Part shown: positions 26,002 through 34,577 of the stretch, piece after piece
How positions within the stretch are numbered: the stretch's first letter is position 1
Layout: every line of letters starts with the position of its first letter
Assembly (NCBI RefSeq): GCF_000010525.1
Contig: NC_009937.1
Coordinates: 4,968,501 to 5,032,500, forward strand
Direction: 5' to 3'
DNA: 64,000 bases
DNA from: Azorhizobium caulinodans ORS 571
GTDB lineage: Bacteria > Pseudomonadota > Alphaproteobacteria > Rhizobiales > Xanthobacteraceae
Position numbers and translations under genes: made by a program
The notes under the pieces: model-generated
The model's database searches: none
Told to the model about the DNA's origin: nothing
Seen by the model: the letters and a program-made list of their open reading frames with translations, nothing else

Positions 26002-26816
26002 CCGCCATCAGCATCCGCCATCTCTGGAAGGAATATGGCGACCAGATCGTGCTCGAGGACATCAACCTCGAGTTCGCGCCCCGCTCCTTCATCGCGCTCG
26101 TCGGCCCGTCAGGCTGCGGCAAGACCACCTTCCTGCGCATCCTGCTGAGCGAGGAGACCGCCACGCGCGGCGAAGTGCTGATCGATGGCAAGCCCATCGC
26201 GCCTGAGCCGGGCGCGGACCGAGGCGTCGTGTTCCAGCGCTATTCGGTCTTTCCGCACCTCACGGTGCTCGGCAACGTGCTGCTGGCGGCGGAGCTGCCC
26301 CGCGCGCCGCTCACCGGCCGCCTGTTCGGCAGCGCCCGCCGCGCGGCGATGGAAGAGGCCCGTGCGCTCATCGCGGAAGTGGGCCTCGCCGGGGCGGAGG
26401 ACAAATATCCGGCCGCCCTCTCCGGCGGCATGCAGCAGCGCCTTGCGCTCGCACAGGCCATCATGCGCAAGCCGCGCATCCTGCTGCTGGACGAGCCCTT
26501 CGGAGCGCTTGATCCCGGCATCCGGGCCGACATCCACCAGTTGATGAAGCGGCTCTGGAACACCTGCGAGATGACGGTGGTGATGGTGACGCACGATTTG
26601 CGCGAGGCCTTCACCCTCGCCACCCGCGTCATCGCCTTCGAGCGCCGCCGTAACCGGCCCGAAGAGCGCGAGCGCTTCGGCGCCACCATCGCCCGCGACA
26701 TCGAGGTCTGGCCGCCGCGCGTGGCCGGCCAGCTTGATCTTTTCCGCCCCGACCGGGACGACCCGGTTGCTGTCGAGGGGCCCGGCCGGGACGACCCGGC
26801 ACTCATGCGCGCCTGA
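25998..26816 (+). CDS. Guanidine-operon ABC transporter ATPase
   Basis: 272 residues. Walker A GPSGCGKTT, Q-loop FQRYSVFPHLTV, signature LSGGMQQRLALAQAI, Walker B ILLLDEPFGALDP and switch VTHDLREAF. The C-terminal tail after about residue 215 (RRRNRPEERERFGATIARDIEVWPP) continues as in urea-carboxylase-associated ATPases and may serve assembly. Ten bases separate it from the next gene. Confidence 0.92.
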   Translation: MTAISIRHLWKEYGDQIVLEDINLEFAPRSFIALVGPSGCGKTTFLRILLSEETATRGEVLIDGKPIAPEPGADRGVVFQRYSVFPHLTVLGNVLLAAELPRAPLTGRLFGSARRAAMEEARALIAEVGLAGAEDKYPAALSGGMQQRLALAQAIMRKPRILLLDEPFGALDPGIRADIHQLMKRLWNTCEMTVVMVTHDLREAFTLATRVIAFERRRNRPEERERFGATIARDIEVWPPRVAGQLDLFRPDRDDPVAVEGPGRDDPALMRA

Positions 26817-26826
26817 GGAGTGAGCC

Positions 26827-27657
26827 ATGACTGCCGAACACACAGCTGCCGACACCGAGAAGGACGCCCGCATCGCCGCCAACCGGCGCCGCTATGAGGA
26901 GCTGAAGGCTGCGGGCGACCATGCTCCCGCCTCGCTCCCCGGCCCGACGCCGCGCGGCCTGCCCCTGCCCCACGGCCCGCTGACCCGCGAGATCATTCCC
27001 GCCGGCTGGTACCACACCCTGAAGCTGAAGACGGGCGAGGCGCTGCGCCTCGCGCTCATCGACGCGCCCGCCGCAGTCTCGCTCATCTGCTGGAACGCGC
27101 ACGAAACCACCGAACGCCTCAACTATGCAGACACGCTGAAGATCCAGTGGACCGCCCGCCTCCAGAAGGGCCGCGTGCTGTTCTCCGACATGGGCCGCGT
27201 GATGCTCTCGCTCATCGAGGACACCAGCGGCGCCCATGACGCGCTGATGGGCGGCTCCACCGCCGCCTCCAACCGCGCCCGCTACGGCGCGAGGGCCGAT
27301 GTGGAGCGGCTGCGCAACACGCGGGACAACTTCATCCTCGCCGCCGGCAAGCTCGGCCTCGACCGGCGCGACATTCCCCCCGCCATCACCTTCTTCGCCC
27401 CCGTGGGCACGGATGAAGGCGGCGGCCTCGTGTGGGGCACGGACAACCGGCAGGCGGGCGACTTCGTGGATCTGCGTGCCGAGATGGACCTCCTGGTCGC
27501 CCTCTCCAACTGCCCGCATCCGCTCGACCCGCGCCCGGACTATGCGGCGGGCGCCGTGGAGGCCATCCGTTTCCGGGCGACGCCGCCGGACCTCGACGAC
27601 CTCTGCCGCAACGCCACCCCCGAGGCCGCCCGCGGCTTCGAGAACCTCGCGCGCTGA
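26827..27657 (+). CDS. Carboxyguanidine deiminase subunit (DUF1989, urea carboxylase-associated protein 2 type)
   Basis: 276 residues of the DUF1989 family. Conserved stretches are IPAGWYHTLKLKTGEALRLALIDAPAAVSLICWNAHETTERLN and the C-terminal RAEMDLLVALSNCPHPLDP. At the place where its partner has a Cys/His metal site it reads TSGAHDALMGGST, keeping the His but lacking the Cys cluster. Published work on homologous operons assigns the pair of DUF1989 proteins as carboxyguanidine deiminase (CgdAB), converting carboxyguanidine to allophanate and ammonia. GAGGAG precedes the ATG. I leave the subunit letter open. Confidence 0.88.
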   Translation: MTAEHTAADTEKDARIAANRRRYEELKAAGDHAPASLPGPTPRGLPLPHGPLTREIIPAGWYHTLKLKTGEALRLALIDAPAAVSLICWNAHETTERLNYADTLKIQWTARLQKGRVLFSDMGRVMLSLIEDTSGAHDALMGGSTAASNRARYGARADVERLRNTRDNFILAAGKLGLDRRDIPPAITFFAPVGTDEGGGLVWGTDNRQAGDFVDLRAEMDLLVALSNCPHPLDPRPDYAAGAVEAIRFRATPPDLDDLCRNATPEAARGFENLAR

Positions 27658-27671
27658 AGGGAGAGACAGAC

Positions 27672-28328
27672 ATGAACGCCAAAGGCTTTTTCGCCGCCCC
27701 CGTGCGCGACCCCAAGACCGCCATCCAGACCCACCGCGTGCCCGCCGAGGCGCCGTGGTCCGGCCTCGTGAAGCGCGGCCAGTCCATCCGCATCATCGAC
27801 CTTGAGGGCCAGCAGGCGGTGGACACGCTGTTCTACAGCGCCGCCGATTTCGCCGATCGCTATTCCTCGCAGGACACCGTCCGAGTGCAGGGCGCGGCCT
27901 ATGTCACCACCGGCACGCGCCTCATCTCCAATGAAGGCCATCTGATGGGCGTCGTGACCGCCGACACCTGCGGCCGGCACGACACTTCGGCGGGCGCCTG
28001 CTCGTGCGAGAGCAACACCGCCCGCTTCGGCCAGCACACGCGCTATCTGCACGCCTGCCGCGAGAACTTCGTCTATGAGGTGACGAAGCACGGCATGTCC
28101 AAGCGCGACATCGTGCCGAACATCAATTTCTTCATGAACGTGCCCATCGCGCCCAATGGCGAGCTCGCCATTGTGGATGGCGTGTCGAAGCCCGGCGACT
28201 ATGTGGAGATCAGGGCGGAGATGGACCTGCTCTGCGTCATCTCCAACTGCCCGCAGATCAACAATCCCTGCAACGGCTTCAACCCCACCCCCATCGAAGT
28301 GCTGATCTTCGCGGGCGACGAGGGCTGA
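27672..28328 (+). CDS. Carboxyguanidine deiminase subunit (DUF1989, urea carboxylase-associated protein 1 type)
   Basis: 218 residues, DUF1989. It carries the metal-site pattern DTCGRHDTSAGACSCESN (about residues 97-115), where Cys and His residues are available for zinc, and so is probably the catalytic partner of the preceding DUF1989 protein. The C-terminal RAEMDLLCVISNCPQINNPCNGFNPTP matches the family. Start at 27672 with GGGAGAG upstream. Three bases separate its stop from the carboxylase start. Confidence 0.9.
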   Translation: MNAKGFFAAPVRDPKTAIQTHRVPAEAPWSGLVKRGQSIRIIDLEGQQAVDTLFYSAADFADRYSSQDTVRVQGAAYVTTGTRLISNEGHLMGVVTADTCGRHDTSAGACSCESNTARFGQHTRYLHACRENFVYEVTKHGMSKRDIVPNINFFMNVPIAPNGELAIVDGVSKPGDYVEIRAEMDLLCVISNCPQINNPCNGFNPTPIEVLIFAGDEG

Positions 28329-28331
28329 TCC

Positions 28332-31300
28332 ATGTTCCGCACTGTTCTGATTGCCAACCGGGGCGAGATCGCCAGCCGGATCGGGCGCACCTTGCGTGCC
28401 ATGGGCATCCGCGTCGTCGCGGTCTATTCGGATGCCGACCGCTTCACGCGCGGCGTGCTGGAGGCGGACGAGGCCCATCGCCTCGGCCCCGCCCCCGCCG
28501 CCCAGAGCTATCTGGATGTGGAGGCCGTCATCGCCGCCGCCAAAGCGAGCGGGGCTGAGGCCGTCCACCCCGGCTATGGCTTCCTGTCCGAGAATGTCGC
28601 CTTCGCCGAGCGGCTGGCGGCGGAAGGCATCGCCTTCATCGGCCCCAAGCCCAAGCATCTGCGGGCCTTCGGCCTCAAGCACACGGCCCGCGAGCTGGCG
28701 CAGGCGAGCGGCGTGCCGCTGCTGCCGGGCACCGGGCTCATCGACAGCGTGGACGAGGCGCTGGCGGCGGCCGAGGCCATTTCCTATCCCGTCATGCTCA
28801 AGAGCACGGCGGGCGGCGGCGGCATCGGGATGCAGCTCTGCGCCGATGCGCAGGAGCTGGCCGCAGCCTTCGAGCGCGTGCAGCGCACGGCCCGCGCCTC
28901 CTTCGGAGATGCCCGAGTCTATCTGGAGCGCTTCGTGGCGGAGGCCCGCCATGTGGAAGTGCAGATCTTCGGCAATGGGCAGGGCCGCGTGGTGGCGCTG
29001 GGCGAGCGCGACTGCTCGCTCCAGCGGCGCAACCAGAAGGTCATCGAGGAAACGCCCGCCCCGCTGCTGCCGGATGCGGTGCGCACGCGCCTGCACGCCG
29101 CCGCCGTGGCGCTGGGCGAGAGCGTCGGCTATGCCTCTGCCGGCACGGTGGAGTTCATCTATGACCCGGCGCGGGAGGAGTTCTATTTCCTGGAGGTGAA
29201 TACCCGCCTTCAGGTTGAGCATCCGGTCACCGAAGCCGTGTTCGGCATCGACCTCGTGGAATGGATGGTGCGGCAGGCGGCGGGGGAAGACCCCATTCCC
29301 GCGACGCCCCTCACGCCCAAAGGCGCGGCCATCGAAGCGCGCGTCTATGCTGAAATCCCCCACGCCAATTTCCAGCCGAGCGCCGGCCTGCTCACCGAAG
29401 TCGCCTTCCCGGCCGGCGTGCGGGTGGATGGATGGGTGGAGACCGGCAGCGAGGTCACGCCTTTTTACGACCCCATGCTGGCCAAGGTCATCGTCACAGG
29501 CGCCGACCGCGCCGCCGCGCTCGCGGCGCTGAAGGCGGCGCTGGCGGAGACGCGGCTTTCGGGCATAGAGACCAACCTTGCCTATCTGCGCGCCATCGCG
29601 GCCTCAGACCTGTTCGCCTCCGGCAAGGTGGCGACGACCGCCCTCAAGGATTTCGCCTTCACGCCCCGCAGCATCGAGGTGCTGACACCCGGCGCGCAGT
29701 CGAGCCTTCAGGAACTGCCCGGCCGGCTGCACCTCTGGCATGTGGGCGTGCCGCCGAGCGGACCCATGGACGCCTATTCCTTCCGCCGCGCCAACGCCCT
29801 GGTGCGTAACCATCCCGACACCGCGGCGCTGGAACTCACCGTCAACGGCCCGACGCTGCGCTTCCACACCGCCGCTGAAGTGGCCCTCTCCGGCGCGCAC
29901 ATGCCGGCGACGCTGGACGGGGCGAGCGTGCCCCACGATGCCGCCTTCGCGGTGAAGGCGGGACAGGTGCTGGCCATCGGCGCCATTTCCGGAGCCGGGC
30001 AGCGCACCTATCTTGCGGTGCGCGGCGGCTTTGATGCGCCGGAGGTGCTGGGCTCTCGTGCCACCTTCGCTCTCGGCGCCTTCGGCGGCCATGCCACCGG
30101 CACGCTGAAGGGCGGCGACGTGCTGCATCTGGGCACGGCACCGGAAGCGGCCACCGTGCCCCCGCCTTCCGCGCCGCTGACGCGGGAGTGGGAGATCGGC
30201 GTCGTCTATGGTCCCCATGGCGCGCCGGATTTCTTCCAGCCGGAAGATATAGCGGACCTGTTCGAGGCCGCTTATGAGGTGCACTTCAACAGCGCCCGCA
30301 CCGGCGTGCGCCTCATCGGCCCGACGCCCCGCTGGGCACGCACCGACGGCGGGGAGGCGGGGCTGCACCCCTCCAACCTGCACGACAATGCCTATGCCAT
30401 CGGCGCCATCGACTTCACCGGCGACATGCCCATCATCCTCGGCCCGGACGGCCCCTCGCTCGGCGGCTTCGTCTGCCCGGCGGTGATCGCCCGCGACGAG
30501 CAGTGGAAGATGGGCCAGCTGAAGCCCGGTGACACGGTGCGCTTCCGCCCCGCCGTGCGGCCGCAGGATGCCATCGCCGGCCCGGAGGTCTTCTCTGCCC
30601 CCGAGGCCGGGTCGCCCATCGTGGCGCGGCGGACGGACGGGCCGGTGGAGGTGGTCTATCGCCGGCAGGGCGACGACAACCTGCTGGTGGAGTTCGGCGA
30701 CATGCGGCTCGACATCGCCCTGCGCCTGCGCGCCCACCTCATGGCGCAGGCGGTGGAGGAGGCGAAACTGCCGGGCCTCATCGACCTCACACCGGGCATC
30801 CGCTCGCTCCAGCTGCATTATGACGGCACGAGCCTCACCCGCGCCCGCCTGCTGGGCGCGTTGCAGGAGATCGAGGCCTCGCTTCCGGCGGCGGAAGATG
30901 TGGTGGTGCCGAGCCGCACCGTGCACCTTCCCCTGTCGTGGGACGATCCCGACGCGCAGCTCGCCATGCGCAAGTACCAGGAACTGGTGCGCCCCAACGC
31001 GCCCTGGTGCCCCTCCAACATCGAGTTCATCCGCCGCATCAACGGGCTTCCCGATGAGCAGGCGGTCAAGGATATCGTGTTCGATGCGCGCTATCTGGTG
31101 CTCGGCCTTGGCGATGTCTATCTCGGCGCGCCGGTGGCGACGCCGATTGACCCGCGCCACCGCCTTGTCACCACCAAATACAATCCGGCCCGCACCTGGA
31201 CGCCGGAGAATGCGGTGGGCATCGGCGGCGCTTACATGTGCATCTATGGCATGGAGGGGCCGGGTGGCTACCAGTTGTTCGGTCGCACCATCCAGATGTG

Positions 31301-31862
31301 GAACACTTGGCGGGCGACTCCGGCTTTCGCGCCCGGCACGCCCTGGCTGCTGCGCTTCTTCGATCAGATCCGCTTCTTCCCCGTCTCTCATCAGGAGCTG
31401 ACCGAGGCGCGCGCCGCCTTCCCGCACGGGGCCTATCCGGTGCGGATCGAGGAGGGCAGCTTCTCTTATGCCGACTATGCCGCCGGGCTGAAGCGGAACG
31501 CGGCCGCCATCTCCGCCTTCAAGACCCGCCAGCAGGCGGCTTTCGAGGCGGAAAAGGCGCGCTGGAAGGCGGAGGGGCTCGACAGCTTCGTCTCCGACGA
31601 AGGCGGCCCGGCGCTCGCGCCCGATGCCATTCCCGATGGCTGCTTCGGCGTGAGCGCGAATGTGCCGGGCAATGTCTGGAAGGTTCTCGTGGAGCCCGGC
31701 GCGCCGGTGGCGGCGGGGGAGACCATCGCCATCATCGAGAGCATGAAGATGGAAATCGCCATCACCGCCCATGCGGCGGGCCGACTGCGCGAGGTGCGGG
31801 CGGTGCCCGGCCGCACCGTGCGCACGGGCGATGTGGTGGCCGTGCTGGAGGCCGTGGCATGA
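28332..31862 (+). CDS. Guanidine carboxylase (annotated in databases as urea carboxylase)
   Basis: Biotin-dependent carboxylase of 1176 residues, the full bacterial length. Order: biotin carboxylase (1-450; AVHPGYGFLSEN, KSTAGGGGIGM, EVNTRLQVEHPVTE), carboxyltransferase made of the KipA-like and KipI-like halves (about 455-1080; LWHVGVPPSGPMD, TPGIRSLQLHYD, GGAYMCIYGMEGPGGYQLFGRT), and a C-terminal biotinyl domain with the biotin Lys at about 1139 in ESMKME. ATP-dependent carboxylation would give carboxyguanidine, the substrate of the preceding deiminase pair. Urea remains possible as a side substrate; the riboswitch and DUF1989 context argue for guanidine. The stop overlaps the next start (ATGA). 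Confidence 0.92.
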   Translation: MFRTVLIANRGEIASRIGRTLRAMGIRVVAVYSDADRFTRGVLEADEAHRLGPAPAAQSYLDVEAVIAAAKASGAEAVHPGYGFLSENVAFAERLAAEGIAFIGPKPKHLRAFGLKHTARELAQASGVPLLPGTGLIDSVDEALAAAEAISYPVMLKSTAGGGGIGMQLCADAQELAAAFERVQRTARASFGDARVYLERFVAEARHVEVQIFGNGQGRVVALGERDCSLQRRNQKVIEETPAPLLPDAVRTRLHAAAVALGESVGYASAGTVEFIYDPAREEFYFLEVNTRLQVEHPVTEAVFGIDLVEWMVRQAAGEDPIPATPLTPKGAAIEARVYAEIPHANFQPSAGLLTEVAFPAGVRVDGWVETGSEVTPFYDPMLAKVIVTGADRAAALAALKAALAETRLSGIETNLAYLRAIAASDLFASGKVATTALKDFAFTPRSIEVLTPGAQSSLQELPGRLHLWHVGVPPSGPMDAYSFRRANALVRNHPDTAALELTVNGPTLRFHTAAEVALSGAHMPATLDGASVPHDAAFAVKAGQVLAIGAISGAGQRTYLAVRGGFDAPEVLGSRATFALGAFGGHATGTLKGGDVLHLGTAPEAATVPPPSAPLTREWEIGVVYGPHGAPDFFQPEDIADLFEAAYEVHFNSARTGVRLIGPTPRWARTDGGEAGLHPSNLHDNAYAIGAIDFTGDMPIILGPDGPSLGGFVCPAVIARDEQWKMGQLKPGDTVRFRPAVRPQDAIAGPEVFSAPEAGSPIVARRTDGPVEVVYRRQGDDNLLVEFGDMRLDIALRLRAHLMAQAVEEAKLPGLIDLTPGIRSLQLHYDGTSLTRARLLGALQEIEASLPAAEDVVVPSRTVHLPLSWDDPDAQLAMRKYQELVRPNAPWCPSNIEFIRRINGLPDEQAVKDIVFDARYLVLGLGDVYLGAPVATPIDPRHRLVTTKYNPARTWTPENAVGIGGAYMCIYGMEGPGGYQLFGRTIQMWNTWRATPAFAPGTPWLLRFFDQIRFFPVSHQELTEARAAFPHGAYPVRIEEGSFSYADYAAGLKRNAAAISAFKTRQQAAFEAEKARWKAEGLDSFVSDEGGPALAPDAIPDGCFGVSANVPGNVWKVLVEPGAPVAAGETIAIIESMKMEIAITAHAAGRLREVRAVPGRTVRTGDVVAVLEAVA

Positions 31863-32269
31863 GCGAGACCGCAAACACCCTGCCCATCGTCGTGGTGGGC
31901 GCCCATCTCTCGGGCATGCCGCTCAACCGCGAGCTGACGGAGCCGGGCGGCCGCCTCCTGCGCCGCTGCCGCACCGCGCCGGACTACCGGCTCTATGCCC
32001 TGCCCGGCACGGTGCCGGAGAAGCCCGGCCTCGTGCGTGAGCCCGGCTTCGAGGGGCCGGGCCTCGATGTGGAGGTGTGGGAGCTGGATGCCGCCGCCTT
32101 CGGCGCCTTTGTCGCCCGCATTCCCGCGCCGCTGGGCATCGGCAAGGTGCGGCTGGAGGATGGGAGCGAAGCCTCCGGCTTCCTCTGCGAGGCCCATGCG
32201 GTGAAGAACGCGCGGGAGATCACCGCGCTCGGTGGCTGGCGCGCCTATATGGCGCGCCTCGCCGACTGA
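31859..32269 (+). CDS. Stand-alone allophanate hydrolase C-terminal-domain protein
   Basis: 136 residues matching only the C-terminal (gamma-glutamylcyclotransferase-like) domain of AtzF/allophanate hydrolase: VVVGAHLSGMPLNRELTEPGGRLLRRCRTAPDYRLYALPG and GFLCEAHAVKNAREITALGGWRAYM. The amidase-signature domain (about 400 residues) that normally precedes it is absent, and the gene starts with a clean ATGA overlap, so this is an intended free-standing protein rather than a truncated remnant. It could act on the product of a separately encoded amidase. Confidence 0.85.
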   Translation: MSETANTLPIVVVGAHLSGMPLNRELTEPGGRLLRRCRTAPDYRLYALPGTVPEKPGLVREPGFEGPGLDVEVWELDAAAFGAFVARIPAPLGIGKVRLEDGSEASGFLCEAHAVKNAREITALGGWRAYMARLAD

Positions 32270-32275
32270 AGTGCT

Positions 32276-32304
32276 CCGCCACGGCGCCCAACGCGCCGTG
32301 GCGG
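32276..32304 (+). terminator. Strong terminator hairpin at the end of the guanidine operon
   Basis: CCGCCACGGCGC-CCAAC-GCGCCGTGGCGG, a perfect 12-bp stem beginning 7 bases after the last stop codon. No T-run follows, but position and strength support termination or 3'-end formation. Confidence 0.7.
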
Positions 32305-32387
32305 GACCCACAGGCGAACGTCATAATTTTTGCAGCGCAACAGGTCGGACAGACGCAAGCGCTGCCAAATTGATATATTTGTACATG

Positions 32388-32402
32388 AACGTCGCTGACG
32401 TT
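32388..32402. promoter_or_regulatory. Palindrome in the intergenic region before lacI-type gene
   Basis: AACGTC-GCT-GACGTT, a perfect 6+3+6 palindrome within an AT-richer stretch (around TTGATATATTTG), about 315 bases before the LacI-type start. It may be a regulator site; no regulator is proposed. Confidence 0.3.
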
Positions 32403-32513
32403 GCTTTGGCATTCCTGAATGCGCCTGACCTCCCACCTATTCTCTCCCGAAACGCCAGCGCGCATTTCGCACCGCAGCAAGAAGGGACCGAGGCGATTTC
32501 ATCGCAGGCAAAG

Positions 32514-32531
32514 TTTTAGATCGGTCTAAAA
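32514..32531. promoter_or_regulatory. Candidate LacI-family operator
   Basis: TTTTAGATCGGTCTAAAA is an 18-base palindrome with a central CG and a single mismatched pair, the usual shape of LacI-family operators. It sits 6 bases before a candidate -35 box and upstream of the LacI-type gene, suggesting autoregulation and control of the downstream transport operon. Confidence 0.6.
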
Positions 32532-32537
32532 AAGTCG

Positions 32538-32566
32538 TTGACCACCGCCGAAGCGCTCCGTTAGAC
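32538..32566 (+). promoter_or_regulatory. Candidate sigma-70 promoter of the LacI-type regulator
   Basis: TTGACC, a 17-base spacer and TTAGAC, directly downstream of the palindromic operator. The long leader to the GTG start at 32718 (about 145 bases) shows nothing else clear. Confidence 0.4.
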
Positions 32567-32717
32567 AATCACACGCCGCAAGGGCAGAACGCCCGGCGGC
32601 GCCGTTTCGCATCCCGCATGCACGGAAGAATGAGAACTGCATTCCGGCTCAATAGAGCCTGGAAAAGCATGTCCATTGCCTGTTTTCCGGCCATCATGGC
32701 CGGGGGAGAACGCCAAG

Positions 32718-33869
32718 GTGAAGACGCGCAAGGGACCCGCGCCCGATGCCTCGCGGCCATCTGCGGCCGGCGCCGGCCACACCGGCAGCGGCGCCCCGGC
32801 GCGCGTGACGCTCAACGACATCGCGGCCCATGCCGGCGTCTCCCGCGCCACCGTCTCGCTCGTGCTGCGCAAGAGCCCGCTGGTCGCCGACGACACCCGC
32901 GCCAAGGTCGACGCGGCCATGGTGGAGCTCGGCTATATCTACAATCGCCGCGCCGCCAATCTGCGCTCGGGCGCCTCGCGCACCATCGGCCTCGTCTTGT
33001 GCGAAATCATCACGCCCAACTACGCCCAGTTCACCTCCGGAATTGATGAAGTGCTGGACGGCGAGGGCTATGCCGCCTTCATCACCAATTCCGAGGAAGA
33101 TGCCACCCGCCAGCGCCGCCTCCTGGTCCGCATGCAGGAACATGGGGTGGACGGCATCGTGCTGGTGCCCGCCGAGCACACCCGCCCCGATGCGCTGACT
33201 GAGGCCCATTGCACCAGCGTGCCCTGCGTGGTGGCCCAGCGGCGCATCGAGGGCTTCCCCACCGATTATGTCGGGCCGGACTATGCCGCCGGCATGGAGA
33301 TGGTGACCGAGCATCTCATCGCCCTCGGTCACACCCACATCGGCTTCATCGGCGGCCTGCGCCGCATTTCGCCGCTGGCCGAGCGTCTCACCGGCTTCCG
33401 CCGGGCGCTGCGGCGGCACAAGCTCAAGAGCGGACCGGTGGTGCCCTGCCCCGTGCTCGACCGGGCCGACGGCTATGCCGCCGCCCGCAGCCTGCTGGCG
33501 GCCGGAGACCACCCCACCGCGCTCGTCTGCTACAATGACGTGGTGGCCTTCGGCGTCATGCTTGCGTTGACGGAACATGGCCTCACGCCGGGACGTGACG
33601 TGGCCGTCGTGGGTTGCGACGACGTGGCCGAGGCCGGCCTCCACCGCCCCGCCCTCACCACCTTCACCACCGATCCGCGTGTGGTGGGCCGCGAGGCCGC
33701 CCGCCTGCTGCTGCGGCGGATCGAGAACCCGCAGCTGCCGCCCGAGCAGATCATCATTCCGCCCCGCCTCGTCATCCGCCAGTCCTGCGGCGCCGCCTTC
33801 GGCGCTCCGGCGCGGACGGCGGGTGCCGGCAAACCGCCCGCCCGGCGCGCCACCGCGCGCCCCGCCTGA
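32718..33869 (+). CDS. LacI-family transcriptional regulator
   Basis: 383 residues. The helix-turn-helix and hinge read VTLNDIAAHAGVSRATVSLVLR (starting about residue 29) and YIYNRRAANLRSG. The sugar-binding-protein-like core begins with TIGLVLCEI and ends with the DNA/ligand-linked FTTDPRVVGREAARLLLRRIE and PPRLVIRQS. The GTG at 32718 is chosen because GGGGGAG lies 9 bases upstream; an in-frame TTG at 32676 is less likely. It precedes a polar-amino-acid-type ABC transporter and dgoK/dgoA, so its effector is probably a sugar acid or its degradation product. Confidence 0.9.
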   Translation: MKTRKGPAPDASRPSAAGAGHTGSGAPARVTLNDIAAHAGVSRATVSLVLRKSPLVADDTRAKVDAAMVELGYIYNRRAANLRSGASRTIGLVLCEIITPNYAQFTSGIDEVLDGEGYAAFITNSEEDATRQRRLLVRMQEHGVDGIVLVPAEHTRPDALTEAHCTSVPCVVAQRRIEGFPTDYVGPDYAAGMEMVTEHLIALGHTHIGFIGGLRRISPLAERLTGFRRALRRHKLKSGPVVPCPVLDRADGYAAARSLLAAGDHPTALVCYNDVVAFGVMLALTEHGLTPGRDVAVVGCDDVAEAGLHRPALTTFTTDPRVVGREAARLLLRRIENPQLPPEQIIIPPRLVIRQSCGAAFGAPARTAGAGKPPARRATARPA

Positions 33870-33890
33870 TCCCGCAAGAGGAAGCACGCA

Positions 33891-34565
33891 ATGAATTACG
33901 TCTTCCAGTTCGGCGATGTGTTCAACGCCTGGCCCGAACTGCTGATGGGTGCCCTGCTCACCATCCGCCTCTCCGCCATGGCCATGGCCATCGGCCTCGT
34001 GGTGGCCGTGGTCTGCGCGCTCGGCAAGACCGGCGGTCCGCGCCCGGTGCGCTGGCTGGTGGACACCTATGTGGAGGTGATCCGCAACACGCCTTTCCTG
34101 GTGCAGATCTTCCTCATCTTCTTCGGCCTGCCGCGCATGGGCATCCGGCTCGACGCCAATGAGGCGGCGCTGCTGGCCATGGTGGTGAACATCGGCGCCT
34201 ATGCCACCGAGATCGTGCGCGCCGGCATCGAGACCATCCACAAGGGTCAGATCGAGGCGGGGCTGGCGCTGGGGCTGAAGCCGGTCCAAGTCTTCACCTA
34301 TATCGTCATCTTCCCGGCGCTGAAGGCGATCTATCCGGCGCTCACCAGCCAGTTCATCCTCTTGATGCTCACCTCCTCGGTGGTTTCGGCCATCTCGGCG
34401 GAGGAACTGACGGCCATCGCCAACAATTTGCAGGCCCAGACCTTCCGCTCGTTCGAGATCTATATCGTCGTCACCGCCATGTATCTCGCCATGTCGCTGA
34501 TGTTCGCCGCCGTCTTCGAGCTCATCTACCGCGCGGTCTTCGCGCGGTCCGACGCCACGCGCTGA
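33891..34565 (+). CDS. ABC transporter permease, polar amino acid (HisM/GlnP) family
   Basis: 224 residues, five membrane helices. The family signature IRNTPFLVQIFLIFFGLPRMGI appears around residue 64, and the coupling loop EAGLALGLKPVQVFTYIVIFPALKAIYPALTSQF about residue 121. AGAGGAAG precedes the ATG. Twelve bases separate it from a paralogous permease, and the two form the membrane heterodimer. Family members mostly carry amino acids; here the neighbours are sugar-acid catabolic genes, so the substrate is open. Confidence 0.9.
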   Translation: MNYVFQFGDVFNAWPELLMGALLTIRLSAMAMAIGLVVAVVCALGKTGGPRPVRWLVDTYVEVIRNTPFLVQIFLIFFGLPRMGIRLDANEAALLAMVVNIGAYATEIVRAGIETIHKGQIEAGLALGLKPVQVFTYIVIFPALKAIYPALTSQFILLMLTSSVVSAISAEELTAIANNLQAQTFRSFEIYIVVTAMYLAMSLMFAAVFELIYRAVFARSDATR

Positions 34566-34577
34566 GGGAGAAGCGAC

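Noticed and set aside
28332-31862. Urea carboxylase of a urea amidolyase pathway
   Set aside because: The guanidine-I riboswitch and both DUF1989 proteins favour guanidine; urea is kept only as a possible side substrate.
31859-32269. Allophanate hydrolase fragment considered as a pseudogene
   Set aside because: The gene begins with a precise ATGA overlap, has full domain length and no amidase remnant upstream, since that DNA is the intact carboxylase.
32514-32531. TTTTAGATCGGTCTAAAA considered as an iron-control (Irr) element
   Set aside because: The half-site resembles it, but length and centre differ and the adjacent gene is a LacI-type regulator, for which a central CG palindrome fits better.
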